A DNA stretch of 64,000 bases from Cryptomeria japonica (taxonomy: Eukaryota; Streptophyta; Pinopsida; Cupressales; Cupressaceae): contig NC_081415.1 in the NCBI RefSeq assembly GCF_030272615.1, positions 626,635,740 to 626,699,739 on the forward strand, read 5' to 3'. The notes beneath the pieces are model-generated. The model did no database searches and was not told the origin of the DNA. It was given only the letters and a program-made list of their open reading frames with translations. How positions within the stretch are numbered: the stretch's first letter is position 1; each line of letters opens with the position of its first letter. The position numbers and the translations under genes were made by a program. Shown one piece after another: positions 32,410-42,156 of the stretch.

Positions 32410-34267
32410 ATGGCAGGTCATAGAGCGAGGTTGCATTTATCTAAGAGAGTGAGATCTTATCAGTGACCTCCCGACACTGGTGGCATGGTGAGTTGCTTAA
32501 TTTTGTGTGTATTTTGCAAAATTTTTAACTATTTTTTGGTGTGTCACCTTTCATGTTCATCATGATGATGGTATTTCAGCTTTGTGTACATTGTTTGAGA
32601 GTGAGGAGTAGGATCTACATATCCATGGTCATTATGATATTCATTGGGGTGATTTTGATTATGATGATCTCACCGTTGTGCTTGCTTGTATTGTTGCTGG
32701 ATTATTGATTCCTGATAGGCGCGGCCATGGTTTTCCTATTGGATGGGGACGTGTTATACATGATATGATTATTGACAGACGTGTATTTTCTTGGGGTCCT
32801 TGTCTTCTTGCCACTTTGTATCATTAGATGCATGGGATTGTTTACTTGCAGCAGAAATCAGTTGGATGTGGTATTAATTTGCTTCATACATGGGCTTGGG
32901 AACACACAACTATCTTTCGACCTACATTACATATAGATTTAGAGCTAGAGCAGTCATATGCTTATGGATATACTATTGGTGTGAGACATAGGGCATTGGG
33001 TAACATCTTGTATTGGTGTCATCGGATTGATATCTTACAGTACTTCTCATGGAGACCTTCTCTTACTTGCCCTGGTTGGATTGATGATGCTCATCATCTT
33101 CCTTTTTCTCGACAACAGCTATATCTTATTGGTCAAGACGTGGGTATTCATAGGGTTATTTATATGCATCTTCCTGGCCATGTGCTCAGACAATTTGGGG
33201 AAATAAAGGGTATTCCAGACGTGACAACTTATTTTGCTCGCACTACTCGAGAGGTTGGTGATTGGGGTGCTTGTGTACAACCTCATGTTGCTATTGTTGA
33301 GTTTGATGCTCTTGCTCCTTTTTTATGGGGATGGCAGCTTGGTTTAGTGGATCTAGGGTCCACGACATAGTATAGTGTATGGTGGATCCAACATAGACCT
33401 ATACCTTTGATAGATCCGATAGTTCCAATTGGTTCTCAGCAGATTAGACATGACAAGGGTCCTAGAGGGAGAGGTGGAGATGGAGGAGGTAGAGGTGGAG
33501 GAGGTAGAGATGGAGGAGGTAGAGATGGAGGAGGTAGAGATGAAGGAGGTAGAGGTGGAGGAGGTATGCATGGAGGAGGTATAGATCTTATATCCATAGT
33601 TGCAGAGTAGGTGGATAGTGATAGGGAGGATGTGGATATTGGTGGAGAGACTGCATCCATGAGCAATTTTGATGAGAGTGATGAGTCAGGATCGGGGTCA
33701 TCGAGTAGCGATGGAGATGAGGGCGGGCATGATGGTTATGATGTGGAGATTCCCTAGGCTTCAAAGTCTGTAGGTGTGGAGAGAAGAGATGAAGAGGGAT
33801 TGAGAGATTAGGTTAGGCATTTAGAGGACTTGGTCGCTACTTTGCGGCAGTGACGAATGGAGGATAGGGATTAGTATCGGTATGCGATGGGGGATTTGAC
33901 TATGGAGAGGGATCAAATAGCTACTGAGAGAGATTGATTATAGAGGGAGAGGGATGAGGTAATTAGGAGGACTCAGATCACTATGGATGCATACGATCAG
34001 TTATTTGGGCTAGTGACGGAGGCTTGTAGCTAGGCAGATAGATATTTTGCTGCTACACAGGAGGCTATTTATTATCGGCAGGCTTATGAGAGAGCTATCC
34101 TTGAGGGTCAGAGGGAACCTAGTTTTAGTGCTTTCATGGGGAGAAGATCGAGTCGATCTACTTCTTGACAGACTAGCAGTGGGGGAGTGATGGGTCCACC
34201 TAGAGCATCGTTAGGACAGGCTGGAGCTAGTCGAGTTGCACCTACTGATAGAGGCAGTATAGGTTGA
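32410..34267 (+). pseudogene. Plant mobile domain (PMD, MAIN/MAIL-like) pseudogene
   Basis: A short first exon (ATG at 32410) appears to be followed by a GT..AG intron at about 32488-32579, although the phase is off by one base. From 32582 to the TGA at 34265 one frame holds for 1.69 kb without an indel. It encodes the aminotransferase-like PMD signature: HTWAWEHTTIFRP (about 32885-32925), WRPSLTCPGW, and HLPGHVLRQFG with GIP nearby (about 33170-33215). A Gly/Asp repeat (33465-33591), an acidic Ser-rich stretch and a coiled coil (33800-34100) follow. Twelve in-frame stops in this part and one in exon 1 are all TAG or TGA. PMD proteins in plants act in silencing and are also carried by transposons. 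It sits antisense inside an LTR element. Confidence 0.75.
33465..33591 (+). repeat. 15-bp coding minisatellite (Arg-Asp-Gly-Gly-Gly)
   Basis: About eight units of AGAGATGGAGGAGGT and variants keep the PMD frame and encode RDGGG/RGGGG. The purine-rich strand is the plus strand. Ser/Thr- or Pro-rich frames on the other strand are shadows. Confidence 0.85.
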
Positions 34268-35424
34268 GAGATTGGATATTGATTTTGATGTTGTAGATAT
34301 GATGTATTTTGACACATTTTTTTTATGATATATGATATGCGTTCTTGATGAGATTTTTGATGGTGAACTTCATGGTCTAATGTATGTATATATATATATA
34401 TATTATTGTGATGATGAATGCGATATGATATTATGTAGTGATTTGATGTAACTTTATGTTGTGATGCATAATGGTTGATGAAAACTTTACTATGATTATG
34501 AACATGTGATGTGATGATGTTTATTATTATTTTTTTGTGTGTTAAAATACATGTTGAGGATCTTAGAAGAATTGTTAGTTGTTAAACAAAAATGATCAAT
34601 CAACTGAATCAATCTTTGTATTCCAAATTTTGATGTGATAATGGATGATATGATAGAAATTTTGTTGAGAAAGTCTTCATTGCTTTATTTGAAGTGCAAT
34701 ACATTATCATTGTTGAGCCTTATTATATAACAATGGAGCTTATTACACTAGGATATGAGGAACCAAGATGTATAGATATCTCATTGCAAAGAAACAAACA
34801 CATAACAGACAAGGAATGAACCCTCCATTCTTGGAATTATACTAGGGGTCGAGGTATGTGTGGCATTCACAAGCTGAATGCTCCTATCATAGACACCCAC
34901 AAGAGAAATTGCCCTAGAACTTCAAATTGGTTCAAACCACAAACAAAAAACAAAGAAAACGATCATGCCCATCATGACTCCTCTAGTCACTTTTGGACAT
35001 CCTTGAGTAGCTAAAAGCAATGATCTTCGCCAATTTGATAAAAAGAGTCAACCAAAAATAGACAAAACTCAACAGTTAGACTGACTGTGCCTTTGCTTTG
35101 ATATGTTTGATGTGATTTTGATAATGTCTGGTTTCAAACATTTTGGACCCCGTATAATACCGATCTGTCTGGTTTTGAATGTACCAATTCTGTTTAAGAC
35201 AAGATATTGATCACGTTGATAGTTTGATAAATTAATAGATTAGACAGTTGATAAGTGTGATTGCAGACATTTTGACTAGATAGTTGTATCCTTTGTTTAA
35301 CTTCATTCGAAGTGTTTGCTGGACATCTATTGGGGTGTTTGATTCTTGCGAGACAATTTATTGTAATTTTTTTAATTGATATTTGAATGTTTTTGGATTT
35401 TGCGGATCAATATTGACTCTTTTT
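34268..35424. other. No gene recognised
   Basis: A/T-rich, with a (TA)n microsatellite at 34387-34403. Parts of 34560-35340 may be the interior of the minus-strand element, but no integrase or RT was seen in any frame. Confidence 0.4.
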
Positions 35425-35735
35425 GGTATTTTTTCAGGATCATTTTTTCGAATGTTTAGGATTTTTTCAGGATTGTTTTTCGAATGTTTTTTATTTTTTC
35501 AGAATCATTTTTTGAATGTTTAGGATTTTTTCAGAATCATTTTTCGAATGTTTTTGATTGATTTTGATGTTTTTTTAAAATGTTTTTGGTATTTTTAGAA
35601 TCATTTTTTCGAATGCTTTTGATTTTTTTCAGAATCATTTTTCGAGTGTTTTTTGGATTTTTCAGGATTGTTTTTTTAATGTTTTTGATTATTTTTGATG
35701 TTTTTTTTAATGTTTTTGGTATTTTTTCAGTTATG
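35425..35735. repeat. T-rich tandem repeat, about 34-40 bp, eight or so units
   Basis: Units follow TTTTTCAGRATCATTTTTCG then AATGTTT, repeated from 35431 to 35735 with length changes. The complementary strand is A-rich. No coding. Confidence 0.75.
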
Positions 35736-36387
35736 CCCCCAAGTATGCAGACCTAACATAATGATGCATAATGTGATGGAGACAATGAATTTTTTATTAT
35801 GCGAATACAGGATGCATGACAAAAATGGAGTTCCTATTCGAACAAGGATGAGTGTGTGTGTCTTTCATTCTAAAATGCACTAATTGGATTGAAGTTGTGA
35901 AATATTTTAGAGATAGGAGCTCAATCCATTCTCAAAAGACTTAGATCATCCAACCTAGCACACTATGTAACCAATATTTATGAATGTAGGCGCGGAAAAC
36001 TTCTCCACCAATTATTGAAGTTTTGATCTTCTTTTGCCCATGTGTGTGCATTTGAGTTCATTCTAACTCTTATAACCATCAAAGACCCTTGGAATCCTAT
36101 GTGGCTAGCTACATGAGTTACTATGACTTCAAAAGCAACTTGGATAGGGCCTCGCTACCAGCAAGATTTTAGGGCATTGACAAGGTTATGCACCGTAATC
36201 TCTCAAACATTGCTCCATTGCCAGTAGGCATCCATAGCCCTGATGGAGTTATTTGCATGTTCCCATAGTCAAGATTTTATTGTCACACTTGTATGCATGA
36301 TATTTCAGTAATATATCATTTTTTTGTTTTGCCTTGAGATTGACATAACACTTTTTTCTTTTGTTTCTTGCCTTGACTTATAAGTAA
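35736..36387. other. Target flank of Copia-2, no gene recognised
   Basis: Minus-strand translation near 36000-36260 looks partly protein-like with several stops, but no family was identified. This sequence was continuous with 44428 onward before Copia-2 inserted. Confidence 0.35.
36383..36387. other. Target-site duplication, left (AGTAA)
   Basis: AGTAA here and at 44423-44427 directly flank TG..CA ends and define the Copia-2 insertion exactly. Confidence 0.9.
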
Positions 36388-38783
36388 TGTTGGCATTGTG
36401 TTGTCATTGATTTCAACTAGTGTGGGATGACTACCGGTATGAGAGATGTATGTGCAACACTGTCATGGAGGAGTATAGGATGAGATATTATTGATATCAC
36501 CGGTAAGGAAAGGGTGTCAACTGGTAAGTGATGTGTTGACATGGAGAAGTTAGATCAACCAAGTGAGTGGTTGTCAGTCTACAAAGGTCATGACTAGTTT
36601 ACAAGCAGGATGAGCAAGGTGCTTGGATGTTGTTTGTGATGAAGAGGCAGAATGTTACCTAAATTACATCAACACTGGAGGAGAAGAATGAACAGGTCAC
36701 AGGTATGTTGTGAGGTTACAAATTAGCAGGACTCCCACTAGATGAAGATGCAGTCATCATGAGAAGCAATGACTGATAGTGAATGTTCCCACATTAAATA
36801 ACATGTGTTTGTTTGAAGATGTGTTGCACAAACAGGGAAGTCACATGAGTGCATTGTAGGATGCAAAAGACAAGGTGTTACTCCACTGGTAAGTGGAACT
36901 TATCTCCTATTATGCATAATGTGCATAATAGTCCTGTGAGATAAGGAAGAAGAGATAAAGGCAAGTGTTTGAAGGCTCACACCGAATCTACCGATGAATC
37001 AAAGGGATGCCTCAAGTGCATGAAATCAGGGATATGCACTGGATTGATTGAGAAGGCATGTTGAGATAGCAATACAGATGAAGAGTGATGTGTTTTTCAC
37101 TTTGATAAACTAGTTGTGATATGGTCTGAGCTGATCAAGGAGAAGGCAAGGCTGAGCAAATGTAGATAGAGGAAAATGGCCTGACTGAAGATAAAGTTTG
37201 TTGAGGGTTGATGACATGGTATCATCATGAGGTTTTAATGGTAAGAATGTTCATCGGTAACATGGAAAAGGTACAGATGAAGAAGACTCCCCATCTGATG
37301 AAGTTGTGCTTAAGGCAGGTTAGCAACAGTGTTGACTGATTGAGTAGTTCACCAGAAAAGAAGTAGAATTCAAGATTGATGAAAGACTAGTTTGAGGGTT
37401 TAACCGACAGGGTTAGTATACCGGTAGATAAATCTAGTAATGAAATTGGTTGGTGGTCCAATCCATACTGACATAGTTGTTGAAGTAGAGGAGGATGCCG
37501 ACATGGAAGCCATGTGGAGATGAAGTGGCAAGCATGAAAAGGTCGGTGGAGTGCCATGTAAAGATAGGTGTTTCTACAGGTGTGCACTTAATATGGATCC
37601 CGTGATTTGTGGATCGGATCAGAAGAGTGCAGCTCAAGGAAGAATGAGAGACAAAGACAAATCAAGGATTTGTTGGCCCTTGGATCTAAGCAAGAAGATC
37701 AAATTGTGAGAAGACTTTGAGAAGGAAACAACAAAAAAATTAATGGCATTTTGACAGAGGCAAGTCAAGAGATGAGGTCGTGGTTGCTAAGATTAGAAGG
37801 CGTGTATTGAAAGGTGTGTTAATGGCAGAGATGTACAGTTTGTTGTTTGGGAGATCAAATCAGACAAGATCTTATTGGATTTGGTTTGCCTTGAGGTTGA
37901 TGAGGAAACCCTAACTACCTGATATTTGAGTTGTTTTTTGGCAGAAAACTAGGCTATAAGCCAAAAATATTGATAAAGATACTGGATGAGAGTGTAGTGC
38001 TGCGAACTTATCAAGTGTTACTTCTGCATGTGAGAACAGAGTAGTGTGAGGGAGAATCGGGTTGAAGTGTTCAATTGGTAGCAGTGTAGAACTGACAATG
38101 TTCATACCGACTGAGAAGAAGTGAAGAAAGGTACAGAAAAGGCAGACACAGAATAGGCAGAGCATAGTGCCAGTAAAGTGCAAAGAAGAGAGGAGGAGAT
38201 CTAGTAGAGTAGAGCAGAGGAGAGGTGAACTGATAGAGTTTATCGATAAGGAAGTAGCAGAAGAATGAGTTGGTATAACTGAGAAGGTGTGTCATTGGAA
38301 GAAAGAGGTATATGAGATGGTTACAAGATTCACTTGTAACAGTAGAATTAATTTTGTATTTGAATTTATCTTTGTGAACATTGAGTTGGAGCTCAGTGCA
38401 GAGGTTTTAGCTCCTTTGGGTTGTAGCCCATAAATAAGTCAGGGGTTGTGCTCCTTGGGTTGGTGCCCTAAATCAGGGGTTGTAGCTCCTTGGGTTGTAG
38501 CCCTAAACATTGTAACATAGTTTTGATTGTGAGCCTGGATTGGAGCAGTAGACTCCAACAACATTTCTCACAGAGGTTTTTCCCATCTTGGGTTTTCCTC
38601 GTACATATTGGTGTTATTAGATGTCCCTTTGTGTGTGATTACTTTTGTGTTGGTCTCCTCACTAACCGGTAAGTCTGCTTTGTGTTAGATCCCATCACAG
38701 GTATACACACATATGTTAGTTAAAGGGAAAAAGTTTAAGAACCACTGGTTCACCCCCCTCTTAGTGGTTTATTATGTCTAAAA
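36388..38783 (+). repeat. Copia-2 5' LTR (2396 bp)
   Basis: Begins TGTTGGCATTGTGTTG and ends GTCTAAAA before the PBS. It is about 130 bp longer than the 3' LTR because of several small segments (for example near 37210-37250, 37480-37500 and 37745-37830). At 37955-37960 the TATA region reads CTATAAGCC, lacking 7 bp found in the other LTR. Confidence 0.9.
38740..38769 (+). other. C-rich-loop hairpin near LTR end (Copia-2, 5' LTR)
   Basis: A 7-bp stem AACCACT/AGTGGTT encloses GGTTCACCCCCCTCTT. It ends 14 bp before the LTR end. The 3' LTR equivalent (44380-44407) has stem ACCATTGA/TCAGTGGT with one T.G pair. Confidence 0.7.
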
Positions 38784-38785
38784 AT

Positions 38786-38802
38786 TGGTGTCAGAGCCTA
38801 GG
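38786..38802 (+). other. Copia-2 primer-binding site
   Basis: TGGTGTCAGAGCCTAGG, two bases after the LTR, is one transition from TGGTATCAGAGC. It is initiator-Met-like. Confidence 0.85.
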
Positions 38803-38856
38803 TTCCCAATCAAATGAGCTTTCTCTAGCTTAGGTAGATTCTGGCTTAAGGACACA

Positions 38857-40875
38857 ATGGTTTATTTAGTATCAATCCCTACTCCAGTTTTTAATGGTTC
38901 AAACTATTCCATTTGAAGTTGTAGAATGGAAGTCTACCTATCCTCTCCAGGGTTTGATGTGTCGATGTCAGTTGTAAATGGATGCCCTACTAAAGTCACT
39001 CCTCCCACCTATTCAGATGCAGAAAGAAGAAACTAGTGCAATGAAGCAACAATGAAGGATATACTCAGTGGGCTATCCAGTGATGTCTCCTCACAGGTGG
39101 AAAAATGTAAATCAGCAAAAATCTTATGGGATAGATTGAAGAATCTTTATGGAGATAAACCCTGCAATGCTGGATCAACTTGTGAGAGTGAGGAGAACAC
39201 TACAGTAGATACATGTGTAAATGACAACGAAAGATCAGAGTGTTGCAGTAGCAATGGTGATGAGGAGACTCATCTCTTCTTGGCCCATGAGATGAACATT
39301 GAGAATCACACATCAAAAGGGGATAATGCAGATAGATCCCACTGGTATGATGTGTTTGGTAGTGATAGTGAAGGTGAAGTAGAAGAGGAAGTAGAAGTTG
39401 ATCTTGAAGGATAACTTGTAAATGCACTCGAAGAAATCAGTAGAGTAAGAAAGGAATACAAGCTATTCAAGAATGCTGCTATAGTGGAGCAGAATTGGTT
39501 GACATATTGCCTTAAAGAATCTGAGAAATGTATCTCAGAATTGAAGACTCAAGAGGAAGACACCAAGGAGTGTCAGTGTAGTGATCTAGCCTTTGAGCTA
39601 TAAGTAAAAGATAAAGAATATCAACAGTTGCTTGGAGAAATAGAGGTTCTTTGAAATGACCTTGAGAAATGTCAGGATGAGCTCAAGGTAAGAATCCAGT
39701 TTGATGGCAACAGTGATGCCTTGGATAAAATGTTGAAAAAGAAAAAGCATACCAAGGACACTAAAGGATTAGGAAGTGGTGTCGGTGAATGCTCCACCAA
39801 CAAGAATGTCCCCCACAATGACATTCTGTTTGTCTCCCCAAATGAAGAAAACAAAGGCCAAACCTTCATGGTGAGAAATACTCGCAAGAAGAAGGTTGAT
39901 CTATACACAACCAGTGAAATCTTGCAGACAAGGATGAAGACCGGTGCTACAAGAAGGAGGAACAATGCATATCCCAAAGTAAAAGGGACGATGGGAGAAG
40001 ATAGCTTCATTGGAAGCAAGAACATGAGAACATAGTAGAGAAGACCTCCTACTGGCAGAGGACAAAGAAATAGTACCACCCATAGGGAAAAGCAAGTGTG
40101 GCAGAAGAAGAGATCAGATGGAGGAAATGCAAAGAATGGACAACCAAGGATCCATCCTCAAAGAAAGAGAAATGGAGATGCTAGACTGGTAAGATCTCCC
40201 CATGCATGGCAGAATAAATTTGTAAGTCTGATTCCACCCTTTACCGGTTATTGCTTTGCATGTAATGCTTACGGCCATAGGGCAGAAGAATGTGGAAAGA
40301 GATTTAGAAGGAATAATCTAGGATCTCATAGAAATAATGCATATGAGAAAAATGTATCCAGGAGTAGATACATGCATGTTCCCTTTTCTGGTTATGCAAA
40401 TATTGTTTGTCATAACTGCAATAGTTTTGGCCATAGAGAGTTTGAATGCAGAAAGAGGAACTTGCATTCATATGGAGGCTAGTGTAGAAACTATGCTCTG
40501 CATAAAAGTGGGTACAAAGCATATGGAACTTAGAGACCTGCATTTAACCAAAGCAGAAATGTCCCTGCAAGAGTAAGAGGTCCACCGGTTTCGGTTGCTA
40601 GACACAACAACATGACCAGGAGAAGATGGTCAAACCGGTATGTTAAGAGATTCCCCAATCATGAAGTTGGGATGGAACCTATGTGCTATTATAGCACTAT
40701 TTCCAGTGGTGATACAGAGTCCAAGAAAGGAAGGGCCCATCAGTAGAAGAAGGAAAGACCTTCTCCCAAGCCTAAAAATGGGAAGAAGAGTGAGACCAAG
40801 TAGGTATGGAGAAAGAAGACCATGGACCGACACTGCGCATTCATCACACATGTGATATCTCCTAAGGCTTAGAGG
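38857..40875 (+). pseudogene. Copia-2 gag
   Basis: ATG at 38857 opens a UBN2-type Gag: FNGSNYSI near residue 12, a LSSDVSSQVEKCKSAK block, and ILWDRLKNLYGD near 39120-39160. An acidic stretch (39280-39410) and a coiled-coil-like Glu/Lys segment (39420-39710) follow, then a basic region and two intact CCHC knuckles: CFACNAYGHRAEEC (about 40255-40295) and CHNCNSFGHREFEC (about 40410-40455). Stops (for example TGA and TAG where Trp is expected near 38915 and 39035, TAA at 39412, TAG at 40033) and frame changes make it non-functional. Gag would package the RNA. Coding ends without a protease. Confidence 0.8.
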
Positions 40876-42024
40876 AGATGCAGGACCTTAGGGGGAGTAG
40901 CACATTGAATTTATCATTCACCCCCTCAGTGAAGGACACATGGAAGAACAAATTGTTGCTAGAATGAAGGAAGAAAATGAGAAGATAAGTGTGTGTAGAG
41001 GCTGCCATGACTACACACCTACAGAGGAATGATGGATGACTACTTTTATGTCAAAGTATGATGAGATAACAAATGGAATCAGATACAAAGTGACACAAAG
41101 GTCAGGAGTCATAGGAAGGTGCTTCAGTAGTGATAGTGAACTGGTACAAGAAAAGTGTACATGCAGAATGTTACCGCCATAAATACTAAACACAACTTAT
41201 AGGTTATGTAAGACAATGAGGTTGGAAACCATTGCAATAGCCCTGGTATCATGGAATGTGAAGTTATGTCTCAGGTGGTGTTGATGAAGACTAAATTGGC
41301 AGATGTTGGCCCAGTGGTTGATCATGAAGGCATGCATGCTTTTGGGCTAACCGGTTTAATTTATGGCATGGTGATGTCATTGTATGGCATTGTGTGGTTT
41401 TAGGATCATATCATAGGCTATGGTTGATATCATGAATCCAAAGATCATTAGATGATCTCACTTTCACAGCTCAACTGGTACATGGAGATGATTGGAACCC
41501 CAGTATTGGACTTGATAAGAGATAAGGACCTAAGATGTATGACTCAGGGGGAGTTCAAGTGGTTGTGATGCAAGGATGAAATGCTTGAAATTGAAAGTGT
41601 AAGTGCATTGATTGCCTGAATTGTAGATGATGGAAGTTACAGTAGGAATACCTAGGAGAGTTTCATTATTATGGGTATCTACTTGTCATTTGGCTGGTTG
41701 TATTCATAGTACAATCACACTTGATTCTAAAGAAATTTGGGATCAAATGGGAAGTGATGCAGTTTGACCGAAAGGTGAGTAGTATTCACTGACACATCCC
41801 TCTGTAATTGAGTATTTTAACAAATGGTATAAAATTTGCATGCTCAATTGGTGTCAATTTATGGTTGAGTCGTCCATCTCACTTGTTGTAGCTTGAGAAG
41901 ATGTAAAAAATGGTATCAGAAGAGAAGATACATCTGGTAAAGAAAAAGGCGAGAAAGAATTCTATCAGTGCCTGGTAATACAAGGAGGAATGATACCCTG
42001 ACAATGCCCTTTGCCATTATTGTC
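40876..42024 (+). other. Copia-2 interior, non-coding
   Basis: No protease, integrase or RT motifs in any frame. Short protein-like snatches near 41260-41400 were not identifiable. This 1.1-kb stretch replaces what would be about 4 kb of pol. Confidence 0.55.
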
Positions 42025-42156
42025 AAAGGGGGAGAAGGATTTTGTAGTATACAACATACTACATATGTGAGAATCCATGGATTACAGAAAGGGGGAGAAG
42101 GATTATGTAGTATGCTGAATACTACATGTGTTGACATCAATACCAAAGGGGGAGAT
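42025..42156 (+). repeat. Triplicated polypurine tract with inverted repeats
   Basis: AAAGGGGGAGAAGGATT occurs at about 42026 and 42089, and AAAGGGGGAGAT at 42145 directly before the 3' LTR. The first two are each followed by GTAGTAT..ATACTAC inverted repeats, giving a tandem unit of about 63 bp. Confidence 0.8.

Noticed and set aside
33353-33666. Ser/Thr-rich and Pro-rich frames on the minus strand
   Set aside because: They are antisense shadows of the 15-bp Gly/Asp-coding minisatellite in the PMD pseudogene.
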